Origin: DASQUK01 sp963717085
GTDB taxonomy: Bacteria; Actinomycetota; Acidimicrobiia; Acidimicrobiales; VFJN01
Assembly (NCBI GenBank): GCA_963717085.1
Contig: CAVQVM010000011.1
Location: forward strand, 310,001 to 374,000
Reading direction: 5' to 3'
Length of the DNA stretch: 64,000 bases
This document shows positions 19,095-26,370 of this stretch, one piece after another. The notes below the pieces were generated by a model. The model ran no database searches, had not been told where the DNA came from, and saw only the letters and a list, made by a program, of their open reading frames with translations. Numbering within the stretch: position 1 is the stretch's first letter; every line of letters begins with the position of its first letter. The translations under genes were made by a program, and so were the position numbers.

Positions 19095-19868
19095 ATGGAC
19101 CTGATCCTGCACGTCTGGCGGCAAGCCGGCCCCGACCAACCGGGGCGGATGGTCACCTACGCCGACGAGGCGAGGGACATCAGCCCCGACATGTCCTTCC
19201 TCGAGATGCTCGACATCGTGAACGAGCGGCTCATCGCCCGGGGTGAGGAGCCGATCGCCTTCGAGCACGACTGCCGCGAGGGGATCTGCGGTAGCTGCGG
19301 GATGATGATCAACGGGCAGGCACACGGCCCTCAGAAGGGCACGGCCACCTGCCAGCTCCACATGCGCAAGTTCTCCGACGGCGACGAGATCTTCATCGAG
19401 CCGTGGCGCGCACGGGCGTTCCCCGTGCTGCGCGACCTGATCGTCGACAGGGAGGCATTCGACCGGATCATCGAGGCCGGCGGCTACATCACCGCCCCCA
19501 CCGGCGCCGCCCCCGACGCCAACCTCATCCTCGTGCCCAAGGAAGCCGCAGATGCCGCCATGGACGCCGCCGCCTGCATCGGCTGTGGGGCGTGCGTGGC
19601 GGCGTGCCCCAACTCGGCCGCCCAGCTGTTCACGGCGGCCAAGATCCAGCACCTCAACCTGCTGCCCCAGGGCCAAGCCGAGCGCTACGTCCGCACCAAG
19701 GCGATGGTCGACACGATGGAGGAGTACTTCGGCTCCTGCACGAACCATGCGGAGTGCCAGGAGGCGTGCCCGAAGGAGATCTCGATCGACTTCATCGCCT
19801 ACATGAACCGCGACTACGTCAAGGCCCAGATCAAGAACCGCAAGCTGACGGGCCAGGCGGCGTCGTAG
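19095..19868 (+). CDS. sdhB: succinate dehydrogenase iron-sulfur subunit
   Basis: This 257-residue protein has the three expected cluster sites: [2Fe-2S] at C60, C65, C68 and C86 (CREGICGSC), [4Fe-4S] at C161, C164, C167 and C171 (CIGCGACVAACP), and [3Fe-4S] at C215, C221 and C225 (CTNHAECQEACPK). It carries electrons from the SdhA flavin to the SdhC haems. ATG 19095 lies 17 bp after the sdhA stop. A palindromic repeat at 19889-19930 follows the gene. Confidence 0.95.
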   Translation: MDLILHVWRQAGPDQPGRMVTYADEARDISPDMSFLEMLDIVNERLIARGEEPIAFEHDCREGICGSCGMMINGQAHGPQKGTATCQLHMRKFSDGDEIFIEPWRARAFPVLRDLIVDREAFDRIIEAGGYITAPTGAAPDANLILVPKEAADAAMDAAACIGCGACVAACPNSAAQLFTAAKIQHLNLLPQGQAERYVRTKAMVDTMEEYFGSCTNHAECQEACPKEISIDFIAYMNRDYVKAQIKNRKLTGQAAS

Positions 19869-19888
19869 GCGAGTCATCCCTCGCGTGT

Positions 19889-19930
19889 CTTGAAGATTTT
19901 TCGGGGCATAGCCCCGGAACGTCTTCAAAG
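19889..19930. repeat. TTGAAGA/TCTTCAA intergenic palindrome, copy 2
   Basis: Outer arms TTGAAGA (19890-19896) and TCTTCAA (19922-19928) enclose CGGGGC-ATA-GCCCCG. It lies between the convergent sdhB and acyl-CoA dehydrogenase-like genes and probably terminates both. The overall plan matches the copies at 6461 and 56995. Confidence 0.78.
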
Positions 19931-19938
19931 TCCTAGGA

Positions 19939-21114
19939 CTACAGGAACGTGGTGTCGACCTCCTGGCCCGCCATCACGGCGCCGACCGTCGTCAACGAAT
20001 CGAGCTTGACGAGGAAGTGCTGGGTCAGGGCGTGGACGTCGCGGAACCGGCGCTGCAGGGGACTGGACCTGTAGAGCGAGCTGCCGCCCCCGGCGCGGTA
20101 CGCCATGTCGACGACCGCCGCCGCGGTGTCGGCCGCCCACACGCCCGACGCACGGATGCGGGCCCGGTGCTCGGGCGTGAACGGGTCGCGGGCGAGCGCC
20201 GTCGCCCAGACCTCGGCGGCCTCGGCGTAGAGGAGGGCGCGGGCTGCTCGGAGCCGGGCGTCCGCCTCGCCGAGCTGGTTCTGGAACAGCGGGTTCGCGG
20301 CCAGCGACGCTCCGGCGAAGAGCGGCACCTTGTCGGTCGCCAACGCCAGGATGTCGTCGAGGGCACCCTGGGCAATGCCCAGTGCCCCGCTCGCCATCTG
20401 GAGCACGTACGGCGACGGCAGCGGGATGCGCACCAGCGGATCATCGAGGCAGGGATCGGCCGACAGCAGTGCGAAGGTTCGGTCGGCGGGCACGAAGACG
20501 TTCTCGGCCACCACGTCGTGGCTGCCGGTGCCGCACAACCCCGACACCGACCACGTGTCCTCGATCTCGACCTCGCCGGCCCGGAAGAGCGCGATGCGCA
20601 GTGGCGGCATGTCGCCGTTGCCGGAGGCGCCCTCCTCGATGCAGTTGCCGTAGATCCAGTCGCAGTGCTGGCAGCCACTGACGAAGGCCCACCGCCCGGT
20701 CACCCGGTAGCCGCCGTCGGCCGGCGCCGCGACACCCGCGGGATTGATGCCCCCGCCGACCTTGACATCCGGATCGTCGGCGAAGACGGCGTCGAACGTC
20801 GACCTCGGCAACCCCACCACGTCGAGCCAGCAACCGGCGCCTATCGCGACCGTCCATCCCACCGAGGCGTCTGCTCGGCTCAGGTCCTCGTACACCCGCA
20901 TCGACGTGGCCAGGTCGACGCCCGCCCCGCCGTGGCTGGGGGGTCGCAGCATCCCGAAGCAGCCGGCGGCGGCCAGTTCGATGACCAGGTCGTGCGGCAG
21001 GCGCCGCGCCGCTTCGATCTCATCGGCCCGCGCCGCGATCGCCGGCGCCAGGTCACGCACGGCATCGAGGATCCGCACGCCCGGCGCAGTCGTCGTGTCG
21101 ACAGAAGCAACCAT
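19939..21114 (-). CDS. acyl-CoA dehydrogenase-like flavin monooxygenase
   Basis: This 391-residue protein has the acyl-CoA dehydrogenase fold with a type-2 C-terminal domain, as in HsaA/flavin-dependent hydroxylases: LPHDLVIELAAAGCFGMLRP (about 39-58), GGAGVDLATSMRVYEDLSRAD (62-82), TGRWAFVSGCQHCDW, and a C-terminal RRFRDVHALTQHF. It lacks a clear catalytic Glu of true dehydrogenases, so oxygenation or desulfurisation of an unknown substrate is more likely than beta-oxidation. It is monocistronic with palindromes just upstream, suggesting control by a TetR-type repressor encoded elsewhere. Confidence 0.8.
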   Translation of the reverse strand: MVASVDTTTAPGVRILDAVRDLAPAIAARADEIEAARRLPHDLVIELAAAGCFGMLRPPSHGGAGVDLATSMRVYEDLSRADASVGWTVAIGAGCWLDVVGLPRSTFDAVFADDPDVKVGGGINPAGVAAPADGGYRVTGRWAFVSGCQHCDWIYGNCIEEGASGNGDMPPLRIALFRAGEVEIEDTWSVSGLCGTGSHDVVAENVFVPADRTFALLSADPCLDDPLVRIPLPSPYVLQMASGALGIAQGALDDILALATDKVPLFAGASLAANPLFQNQLGEADARLRAARALLYAEAAEVWATALARDPFTPEHRARIRASGVWAADTAAAVVDMAYRAGGGSSLYRSSPLQRRFRDVHALTQHFLVKLDSLTTVGAVMAGQEVDTTFL

Positions 21115-21120
21115 CGTTCA

Positions 21121-21152
21121 CCCTCCGCATCGTTGGAGGGGACCGTACGGTC
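21121..21152. promoter_or_regulatory. adjacent palindromes upstream of the flavoprotein gene
   Basis: CCCTCC/GGAGGG (21121-21140, 8-nt loop) is followed directly by the perfect 12-bp palindrome GACCGTACGGTC (21141-21152), 27 bp upstream of the ATG at 21114. GACCG-N2-CGGTC symmetry is typical of TetR-family operators. No tetR gene is in the window. Confidence 0.55.
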
Positions 21153-21263
21153 GGGCGTTCACCGGCCGCATCGGGCGAACTGTCCAACGCCGGCGGTCGG
21201 CGCTGTAGGTCGTTCTACCTACGGGCAGCGCCGGGAGCGCCGGCACCGGCCACTCCCGGGCGT

Positions 21264-21295
21264 CGTAGGGGCGGTCCGCCGCGACCGCCCCTACG
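21264..21295 (-). terminator. hairpin terminator after the ABC exporter operon
   Basis: CGTAGGGGCGGTC and GACCGCCCCTACG form a perfect 13-bp stem with a 6-nt loop, 7 bp beyond the permease stop. A second hairpin, GTAGGT/ACCTAC, lies about 45 bp further on. No T-run is present. Confidence 0.78.
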
Positions 21296-21301
21296 AACGA
21301 A

Positions 21302-22144
21302 CTATCGCTCGCTGTTGTAGAGGCGCATGGTGAGCGGGGCGAAGATCGCCACCAGTGCGCCACTCCACAGCAGCACCCAGCCGATCTCGTCCCAATAGCC
21401 CGGCGTGCCGTGCATCAGGCCTCGGGCAGCCGTCGTCAGGTGGGTGATGGGATTGTTGTTGACGAACGCCTGGACCCAGCCGGGCATCGTGGCCGGATCG
21501 ACGTAGACGTTGCTGGCGAAAGTCAGTGGGAACATCACGGTCATGCTCGCCTGCATCACCGCCTCGGGCGTCTGCATCTTCAGGCCCAGCACCGTCCAGA
21601 TCCACGACAGGCTGAAGGAGAAGAGCAGCAGCAGCGCCACGGCCGCCACCACCCCGACGAGCCCGCCGTCGGGCCGGAAGCCCAGGGCGACGCCCAGGAC
21701 GAGCATGATCGCGATCGCGATGGTGTAGCGAACGATGTCGGCGAGGAGCATGCCGACCAGCAGCGCCGGTCTCCAGATCGGCAACGACCGGAACCGGTCG
21801 AACACCCCCTTGCTGATGTCGGTGTTCAGACCCATCCCCGTGTAGACGGTGATCCAGGCCACGGTCAGGACCAGGATCCCCGGCAGCAGTTCCTGGAGGT
21901 AGTCCCGCGGCGAGCCGGCGAGGGCGCCCCCGAACAGGTAGGTGAACAGCAGCACGAACATGATGGGGAACACCGTCACGTCGAACAGCTGCATCGGGAC
22001 GTGCTTGATCTTCAGCAGCGCCCGCCACGCGAAGCTGAGCGAGGCCGACAGGGCGCTGGGCCGGCTCGGCCGGGCCTGGGTGTGGAGCGCGGACCGGAGC
22101 GCCGCCACCTCCAGGAGGTCGCTCTGCGTCTCGGTGGCGGTCAT
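21302..22144 (-). CDS. ABC-2 type exporter permease (DrrB-like)
   Basis: This 280-residue protein has six hydrophobic segments: about 60-80 (FDVTVFPIMFVLLFTYLFG), 92-112, 130-160, 168-190, 200-220 and 255-272. The LPGILVLTVAWITVYTGMGLNTDI and VFDRFRSLPIWRPALLVG blocks are typical of DrrB/daunorubicin-resistance type permeases. With the ATPase at 22329-23327 it would form a drug or lipid exporter. The 184-bp gap between the two genes is filled with hairpins. The substrate is unknown. Confidence 0.88.
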   Translation of the reverse strand: MTATETQSDLLEVAALRSALHTQARPSRPSALSASLSFAWRALLKIKHVPMQLFDVTVFPIMFVLLFTYLFGGALAGSPRDYLQELLPGILVLTVAWITVYTGMGLNTDISKGVFDRFRSLPIWRPALLVGMLLADIVRYTIAIAIMLVLGVALGFRPDGGLVGVVAAVALLLLFSFSLSWIWTVLGLKMQTPEAVMQASMTVMFPLTFASNVYVDPATMPGWVQAFVNNNPITHLTTAARGLMHGTPGYWDEIGWVLLWSGALVAIFAPLTMRLYNSER

Positions 22145-22157
22145 GATGGACCTCCGA

Positions 22158-22256
22158 CTCGGCCGAAGGCCGAGGCCATAGCCCGCCTCCGGCGAAGGGC
22201 GGGTAGCGAGCGGGTGGCGCCGAGGATGCGGGGGCGCTGGAGGCGGCTAGCAGCCG
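22158..22256. other. cluster of hairpins between the two ABC genes
   Basis: CTCGGCC-GAA-GGCCGAG (22158-22174), CCCGCC/GGGCGGG soon after, and GGCGGCT-AGC-AGCCGCC near 22240-22256 lie in the 184-bp spacer between the ATPase and permease genes. They may lower permease expression relative to the ATPase or protect the ATPase mRNA 3' end. No ORF of note is present here. Confidence 0.5.
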
Positions 22257-22328
22257 CCGACGGCGGTAGGCCCCGCACCGGAGGCGACAGGACCCGTGAG
22301 TGGAGGGGAGCGGACAGGCGTAGCCGGC

Positions 22329-23327
22329 TCATGCTGCTGCATCCTCCGTGGGCGTGTTGTCCTCGGCCGGGTGGCCGGTGAGGGCGAGGAAGACCTCGTC
22401 GAGGCTGGGCTGGCCGAGCGAGAACTCCGCGAGGGGCACGCAGCACCGGGCCAGCTCGGCGAGGGCGGTGGCGGCCAGCTCCGGATCGGTCACCTGGGCC
22501 GAGAGCGCAGCCGGGTCGGACTCGAGCTGGAACGTCGTGCCGAGCGCAGCCGTGAGGATGCGCCCGGCCTCGGACCGCTGCTCGGGGTCGAGCACCCGCA
22601 CGTGCAGGCTGCCGGATCCCACCAGGGCCTTGAGCTCGCCGCAGGTCCCCTCGGCGATGACCCGGCCGTGGTCGATGATGGCGACCCGGTCGGCCAGCTG
22701 GTCGGCTTCGTCGAGGTACTGCGTGCTGAGCAGCACCGTCGCGCCCTCGGCAACGAGGACCCGGACGATCTCCCACACCTGGTTGCGGCTCCGGGGGTCG
22801 AGGCCGGTGGTCGGCTCGTCGAGGAACAGGAGCGGCGGCGTGGTCACGATGCTGGCGGCGATGTCGAGGCGCCGGCGCATGCCGCCCGAATAGTCCTTGC
22901 AGAGCTTCCCGGCGGCGTCGCTGAGCCCGAACGCGTCGAGCAGCTCGGTGGCACGCTCGTCGGCGACCTGGTGTGGGAAGCCGAGCAGGCGCCCGATCAG
23001 GATGAGGTTCTCGCGCCCGGTGAGCTCCTCGTCGACGGACGCGAACTGCCCCGTGAGGCTGACCGACGATCGCACGGCGTCGGCGTCGGCGACCACGTCA
23101 TGCCCCAGGACCCGGGCCATGCCGGCGTCGGGCTGCAGCAGGGTGGCCAGCATGCGCAGCGTGGTGGTCTTGCCGGCACCGTTGGGGCCGAGGACGCCGA
23201 AGACGGTGCCGGGGCGAACGGCGAGGTCAATGCCGTCGACCGCGCGCGTCTCGCCGAAGTGCTTGACGAGACCCTCGGTCTCGACGGCCAACGCACCATC
23301 GGCCTCCACTCCCATGCCTGGTATCAC
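22329..23327 (-). CDS. ABC transporter ATP-binding protein (DrrA-like)
   Basis: This 332-residue protein has Walker A GPNGAGKTTT (47-56), signature YSGGMRRRLD (146-155), Walker B LLFLDEPTTGLDP (166-178) and an H-loop-like region at STQYLDEADQLADR, where Gln-Tyr replaces the usual Thr-His. The C-terminal 80 residues match the DrrA accessory domain. GTG 23327 is preferred because AAGGAGT lies 5 nt upstream; ATG 23315 is also open. It is first in the exporter operon. Confidence 0.92.
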   Translation of the reverse strand: MIPGMGVEADGALAVETEGLVKHFGETRAVDGIDLAVRPGTVFGVLGPNGAGKTTTLRMLATLLQPDAGMARVLGHDVVADADAVRSSVSLTGQFASVDEELTGRENLILIGRLLGFPHQVADERATELLDAFGLSDAAGKLCKDYSGGMRRRLDIAASIVTTPPLLFLDEPTTGLDPRSRNQVWEIVRVLVAEGATVLLSTQYLDEADQLADRVAIIDHGRVIAEGTCGELKALVGSGSLHVRVLDPEQRSEAGRILTAALGTTFQLESDPAALSAQVTDPELAATALAELARCCVPLAEFSLGQPSLDEVFLALTGHPAEDNTPTEDAAA

Positions 23328-23417
23328 CGGTACTCCTTAGCTCGCGTTCGTTCGACCGCCCGCGGAGTCGTATCTCTCAGACGTGACATCCGGACGAAAC
23401 TCATCGCTCCCACCGAC

Positions 23418-24212
23418 TCAGGCGGCGGGGATCGCCAGCGTCTCGAGCCACTCCTGCCAGCCCCGCCGCTCGCGCTCGACCACGGCGGGCGCGTCGTCGG
23501 AGAACAGCTGCGCCTGGACCACTGCGGACGCCTCGTCCTCGCTGCTGTCCCAGGCCGCGAGGGCCAGAAACCCGGGAACCGGATCGGTGACGCGCACCAG
23601 GGCGTCCTCGTCACCGATCCTCTGGACGGTCCCGGTGAGGCCGCGCGCGTCGACCGACTGGCCGACCTCCGCCAGCCCGAGGGACTGGCGCATGGCCGCG
23701 AACACCGGACCCGCTCGGCCCTTGACCGTGTGGATCACGTCGAGCGGCGTGGCCCGCTGGCCAGGGAAATGGGCGAGATACAGCCGCAGCCGGTCGAAGA
23801 ATGGCCGCCAACCCTTCTCCATCTCCTCGAAGAACTCCTGCTCCCAGTCGGCCCCGGTGCCGAACGCACTGGTGACGACCCGGAGAACGCAGGTGCCTCC
23901 CGAGCGCGCCTCGATCAGGAACTCCGTGGCCAGCGGCGTGACCGACTCCCCGGCGTGGCCGGCCAGGGCGGCCCACTCGGGCTCCTCGATGGCGAAGCGG
24001 AGGGGCGGGTCCCAGCCGGTCACGGTGCCGGGCGAGGAGTCCTCGCCCATGTGCATGATGATGGCCCCGCCTTCGCGCTCGTCGAGGTCGGTGGGCATGA
24101 ACCAGGCGCTGATCCCCTGGGCGGTGGCGATCGCCTGCCAGAGCTGCTCGGGCGTGCCCGGCAGCTCGAAGGTCATCTCCAAGCGGAGCGGGACACTGGG
24201 GTTGGTCGTCAT
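23418..24212 (-). CDS. SRPBCC (START/AHSA1-like) protein
   Basis: This 264-residue protein has an N-terminal AHSA1-like domain (LEMTFELPGTPEQLWQAIAT, then GISAWFMPTDLDEREGG) and an extra C-terminal half with no motif I know. SRPBCC folds bind hydrophobic ligands in a deep cavity. Its ATG overlaps the stop of the upstream regulator by 4 bp (ATGA). This regulator-SRPBCC pairing is common in actinobacteria, where the partner is thought to act on the regulator's ligand or be its main target. The function is unproven. Confidence 0.83.
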   Translation of the reverse strand: MTTNPSVPLRLEMTFELPGTPEQLWQAIATAQGISAWFMPTDLDEREGGAIIMHMGEDSSPGTVTGWDPPLRFAIEEPEWAALAGHAGESVTPLATEFLIEARSGGTCVLRVVTSAFGTGADWEQEFFEEMEKGWRPFFDRLRLYLAHFPGQRATPLDVIHTVKGRAGPVFAAMRQSLGLAEVGQSVDARGLTGTVQRIGDEDALVRVTDPVPGFLALAAWDSSEDEASAVVQAQLFSDDAPAVVERERRGWQEWLETLAIPAA

Positions 24213-24805
24213 GGGCTCTCCTCGGGACGGGGGTGGGCTGCGACGATCAGGCGATGCGGCCGCCCGTCGTCGTGGTGGTAGTGCGCCGCGAGATCGATGA
24301 CGGCCGCCATCAGCTCGTCGGCGAAGGCGGCACGGTCCTCGGCCGAGCGGAACCGGATCTCGGTGTCGATGGCCAGAGTCGGCAGTCGCTTGCCGGCGGC
24401 GGCCGCCCGATGGGACAGGCCGCCAACCTCGCGCACGACCCGGCCCGCGAGGGCGATGAGGTAGCGGGCGGAGAGGCGGTCGGGCGCGTCGTCGGGGTCG
24501 GCGGCCGACTCGCCGATCGCGGCCGGGGACACCACATAGGCGGCCGCTGTGGCCCTCAGCACCCGCTCCGTGATGCCGCCTCGCATGCGCTCCTCCGCGA
24601 GCTCGAGCAGTCCGTGCGACTCGAGCGCCTTGAGGTGGTAGTTGACCTTCTGACGGGCCATCCCGACGCGGGCGGCGACCGTGGCGGCCGAGCCCGGCTC
24701 GACGAGCTCGGACAGCAGACGTGACCTCAGCGGATCCAGGGCCACCGCCGCGGCGCCTGCGTCCTCGATTACCTCGACGTCGTGCACGGGCTCCCACCCT
24801 CGCAT
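24209..24805 (-). CDS. ArsR-type helix-turn-helix regulator
   Basis: This 198-residue protein carries a winged HTH near the N-terminus (LDPLRSRLLSELVEPGSAATVAARVGMARQKVNYHLKALESHGLL split over about 24-70). The recognition helix is VGMARQKVNYHLKAL. The C-terminal half has a His-rich HYHHDDG segment, perhaps ligand- or metal-binding. ATG 24805 is used; TTG 24811 is an alternative. The start touches a perfect inverted repeat (24805-24824), so it probably represses itself and the co-transcribed SRPBCC gene. Confidence 0.85.
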   Translation of the reverse strand: MRGWEPVHDVEVIEDAGAAAVALDPLRSRLLSELVEPGSAATVAARVGMARQKVNYHLKALESHGLLELAEERMRGGITERVLRATAAAYVVSPAAIGESAADPDDAPDRLSARYLIALAGRVVREVGGLSHRAAAAGKRLPTLAIDTEIRFRSAEDRAAFADELMAAVIDLAAHYHHDDGRPHRLIVAAHPRPEESP

Positions 24806-24824
24806 TGACAACTATTTTTGTCAA
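24805..24824 (-). promoter_or_regulatory. inverted repeat at the regulator start codon
   Basis: TTGACAA (24805-24811) and TTGTCAA (24818-24824) form a perfect 7-bp inverted repeat around 6 nt, in an unusually AT-rich patch. One arm also resembles a -35 TTGACA. The repeat abuts the ATG, so binding there would block both transcription and initiation; this fits autorepression by the ArsR-type protein. Confidence 0.6.
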
Positions 24825-24929
24825 GAGCGAGCAGCCCCAGAACGCTCAGTTCCGGCCGCCGCCGTCGTCCTTGTCTCCGAGAAACGAGACAGGGAGGTCA
24901 GGTGGAGGTCGCTGGCGACGGGGCCACGA

Positions 24930-25055
24930 AGTGACGCCGAGTAACGCCGAAGGCGGCACGACCAGAGACGGAGTGACGCCGAGTAACGCCGAAGGCGGCA
25001 CGACCAGAGACGGAGTGACGCCGAGTAGCGCCGAGGGCGGCACGACCGAGAGATG
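24930..25055. repeat. 42-bp tandem repeat, three units
   Basis: Units begin at 24930, 24972 and 25014 at an exact 42-bp period; units 1 and 2 are identical over nearly all of their length and unit 3 has a few changes. Each unit holds AGTGACGCCGAGTAACGCC then GAAGGCGGCACGACC. The period is 14 codons and frames on the minus strand are open (PPSALLGVTPSLVV repeated), but no start, RBS or family supports a gene. The last unit runs into the start of the STAS gene. Confidence 0.85.
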
Positions 25056-25309
25056 TGGTGCTGGTCCTCGACGGCGACGTCGAGGTGGTGCTGTGGCACA
25101 TGGACGGCATGCCAGATCCCGATCTGTGGGTCGTCGACGCCCTGGCCCGCCTGCAGCTGGCGGCGCGGCAGGTCGGCGGCTCCATCAGGCTCCGCAACCC
25201 CTGTGAGCGGCTGCGTGCCCTGCTCGACTTCGTCGGCCTGAGCGACGTCTTCCCCGACGTCGTGATCGAGGGCGCCGACCCGCCCGACCCCGATGGCCCC
25301 GGGCCCTGA
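25055..25309 (+). CDS. small STAS-domain protein
   Basis: This 84-residue protein keeps the second half of a STAS fold: VVDALARLQLAARQVGGSIRLRNP then LRALLDFVGLSDVF, the helix-strand-helix typical of anti-anti-sigma factors and related regulators. It lacks the usual phosphorylated Ser segment (D-x-S-G), so switching by an anti-sigma kinase is unlikely. GTG 25055 or 25058 are possible starts. It converges on the sigma factor gene with a 5-bp gap. Confidence 0.7.
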   Translation: MVLVLDGDVEVVLWHMDGMPDPDLWVVDALARLQLAARQVGGSIRLRNPCERLRALLDFVGLSDVFPDVVIEGADPPDPDGPGP

Positions 25310-25314
25310 GCGGT

Positions 25315-26286
25315 CTACCGCTCCAGTCGGGTGGGAAGTCCGAAGGCGGGGAACAGGTCGGGGTAGAGGAAGTTGTGGATCGCCGCGATCCGCCCGTCCG
25401 ACGTCTCGATGATCTGGAGGGCGAACGGCTTCCAGACCCCCGGTCCCTGGGGCCGGTAGCTGGCGAAAGCCGGGCGCCCGTTGGCGGCCGTCGACAGCAG
25501 CCGGGAACCCTTGCAACCGATCCCCTGGCCCAAGTACCACTTGCCCATCTCGTCGCGGCCCCGCAGCCACAAGGCGTAGGGCGGCATCGACTGCACGGCG
25601 TCCTCGTGCAGCAGCGTCACCAGCGAGTCGATGTCGTAGCGCTCGAAGGCGTCGACATAGCGGGCTAGGAGCTCCTGTTGGTCGGCGTCGACCGGCGGGG
25701 GCGTGACGTCGAGGTCGCGGTCGGCGAGGGTGGCGCGGGCGCGCTGCAGCGCGCTGTTGACCGACGCCACGCTCGTGTCCAGCAGTTCGGCCACCTCGGC
25801 GGCCTGCCAGCGCAGGACCTCACGCAGGATCAGCACCGCCCTCTGCCGGGGCGGCAGATGCTGCAGCGCCGCCACGAACGCCAGACGGATCGATTCACGC
25901 GACGCCGCCAGCTCGGCGGGATCGTCCGGGTCGGACGGCAGCACCTTGGCGTCGGCGATGGGCTGCACCCAGGCATCCTCAGGCACGTGGGGACCCAGGT
26001 TCCCTTCCGCCGTCGACGCCGGTCCGAGGTCCATGGGCCGCGCCCGCCGCTGGGGGCCCCGGAGCATGTCGAGGCACACGTTGGTGGCGATGCGGTACAC
26101 CCACGACCGCAGGGCCGACCGGCCCTCGAAGCGGTCGATGCCCCGCCAGGCCCGCACCATGGTCTCCTGGACGGCGTCCTCGGCCTCGAACCCGGAGCCC
26201 AGCATCCGGTAGCAGTACCCGGTCAGCTCCCGACGGTAGGCCTCGAGCTCCGAACGCAGGTCGACGTCTGCTGAGCGTGTGGTCAC
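25315..26286 (-). CDS. ECF sigma factor with C-terminal SnoaL-like domain (SigG-like)
   Basis: This 323-residue protein has sigma region 2 (LTGYCYRMLGSGFEAEDAVQ, then RSALRSWVYRIATNVCLD) and region 4 (LPPRQRAVLILREVLRWQAAE, then SVASVNSALQRARATL). A SnoaL-like domain of about 120 residues follows from LLARYVDAFERYDIDSLVTL. This is the layout of the SigG/SigJ-type ECF factors, where the SnoaL part replaces a separate anti-sigma factor. The start is GTG 26286. It diverges from the LigD-like gene over 84 bp. Confidence 0.9.
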   Translation of the reverse strand: MTTRSADVDLRSELEAYRRELTGYCYRMLGSGFEAEDAVQETMVRAWRGIDRFEGRSALRSWVYRIATNVCLDMLRGPQRRARPMDLGPASTAEGNLGPHVPEDAWVQPIADAKVLPSDPDDPAELAASRESIRLAFVAALQHLPPRQRAVLILREVLRWQAAEVAELLDTSVASVNSALQRARATLADRDLDVTPPPVDADQQELLARYVDAFERYDIDSLVTLLHEDAVQSMPPYALWLRGRDEMGKWYLGQGIGCKGSRLLSTAANGRPAFASYRPQGPGVWKPFALQIIETSDGRIAAIHNFLYPDLFPAFGLPTRLER

Positions 26287-26370
26287 GGACAAACAGCCTA
26301 CGGGGACGACGCGCGACCGCGGGCCCTCGGGTTCTGGGTCGCGGAGCGGCGCCCTAGGCTCGATCCACAG

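Noticed and set aside
24846..25043. A small minus-strand gene with PPSALLGVTPSLVV repeats
   Set aside because: It merely reads the 42-bp tandem repeat, lacks a ribosome binding site and ends in low-complexity sequence.
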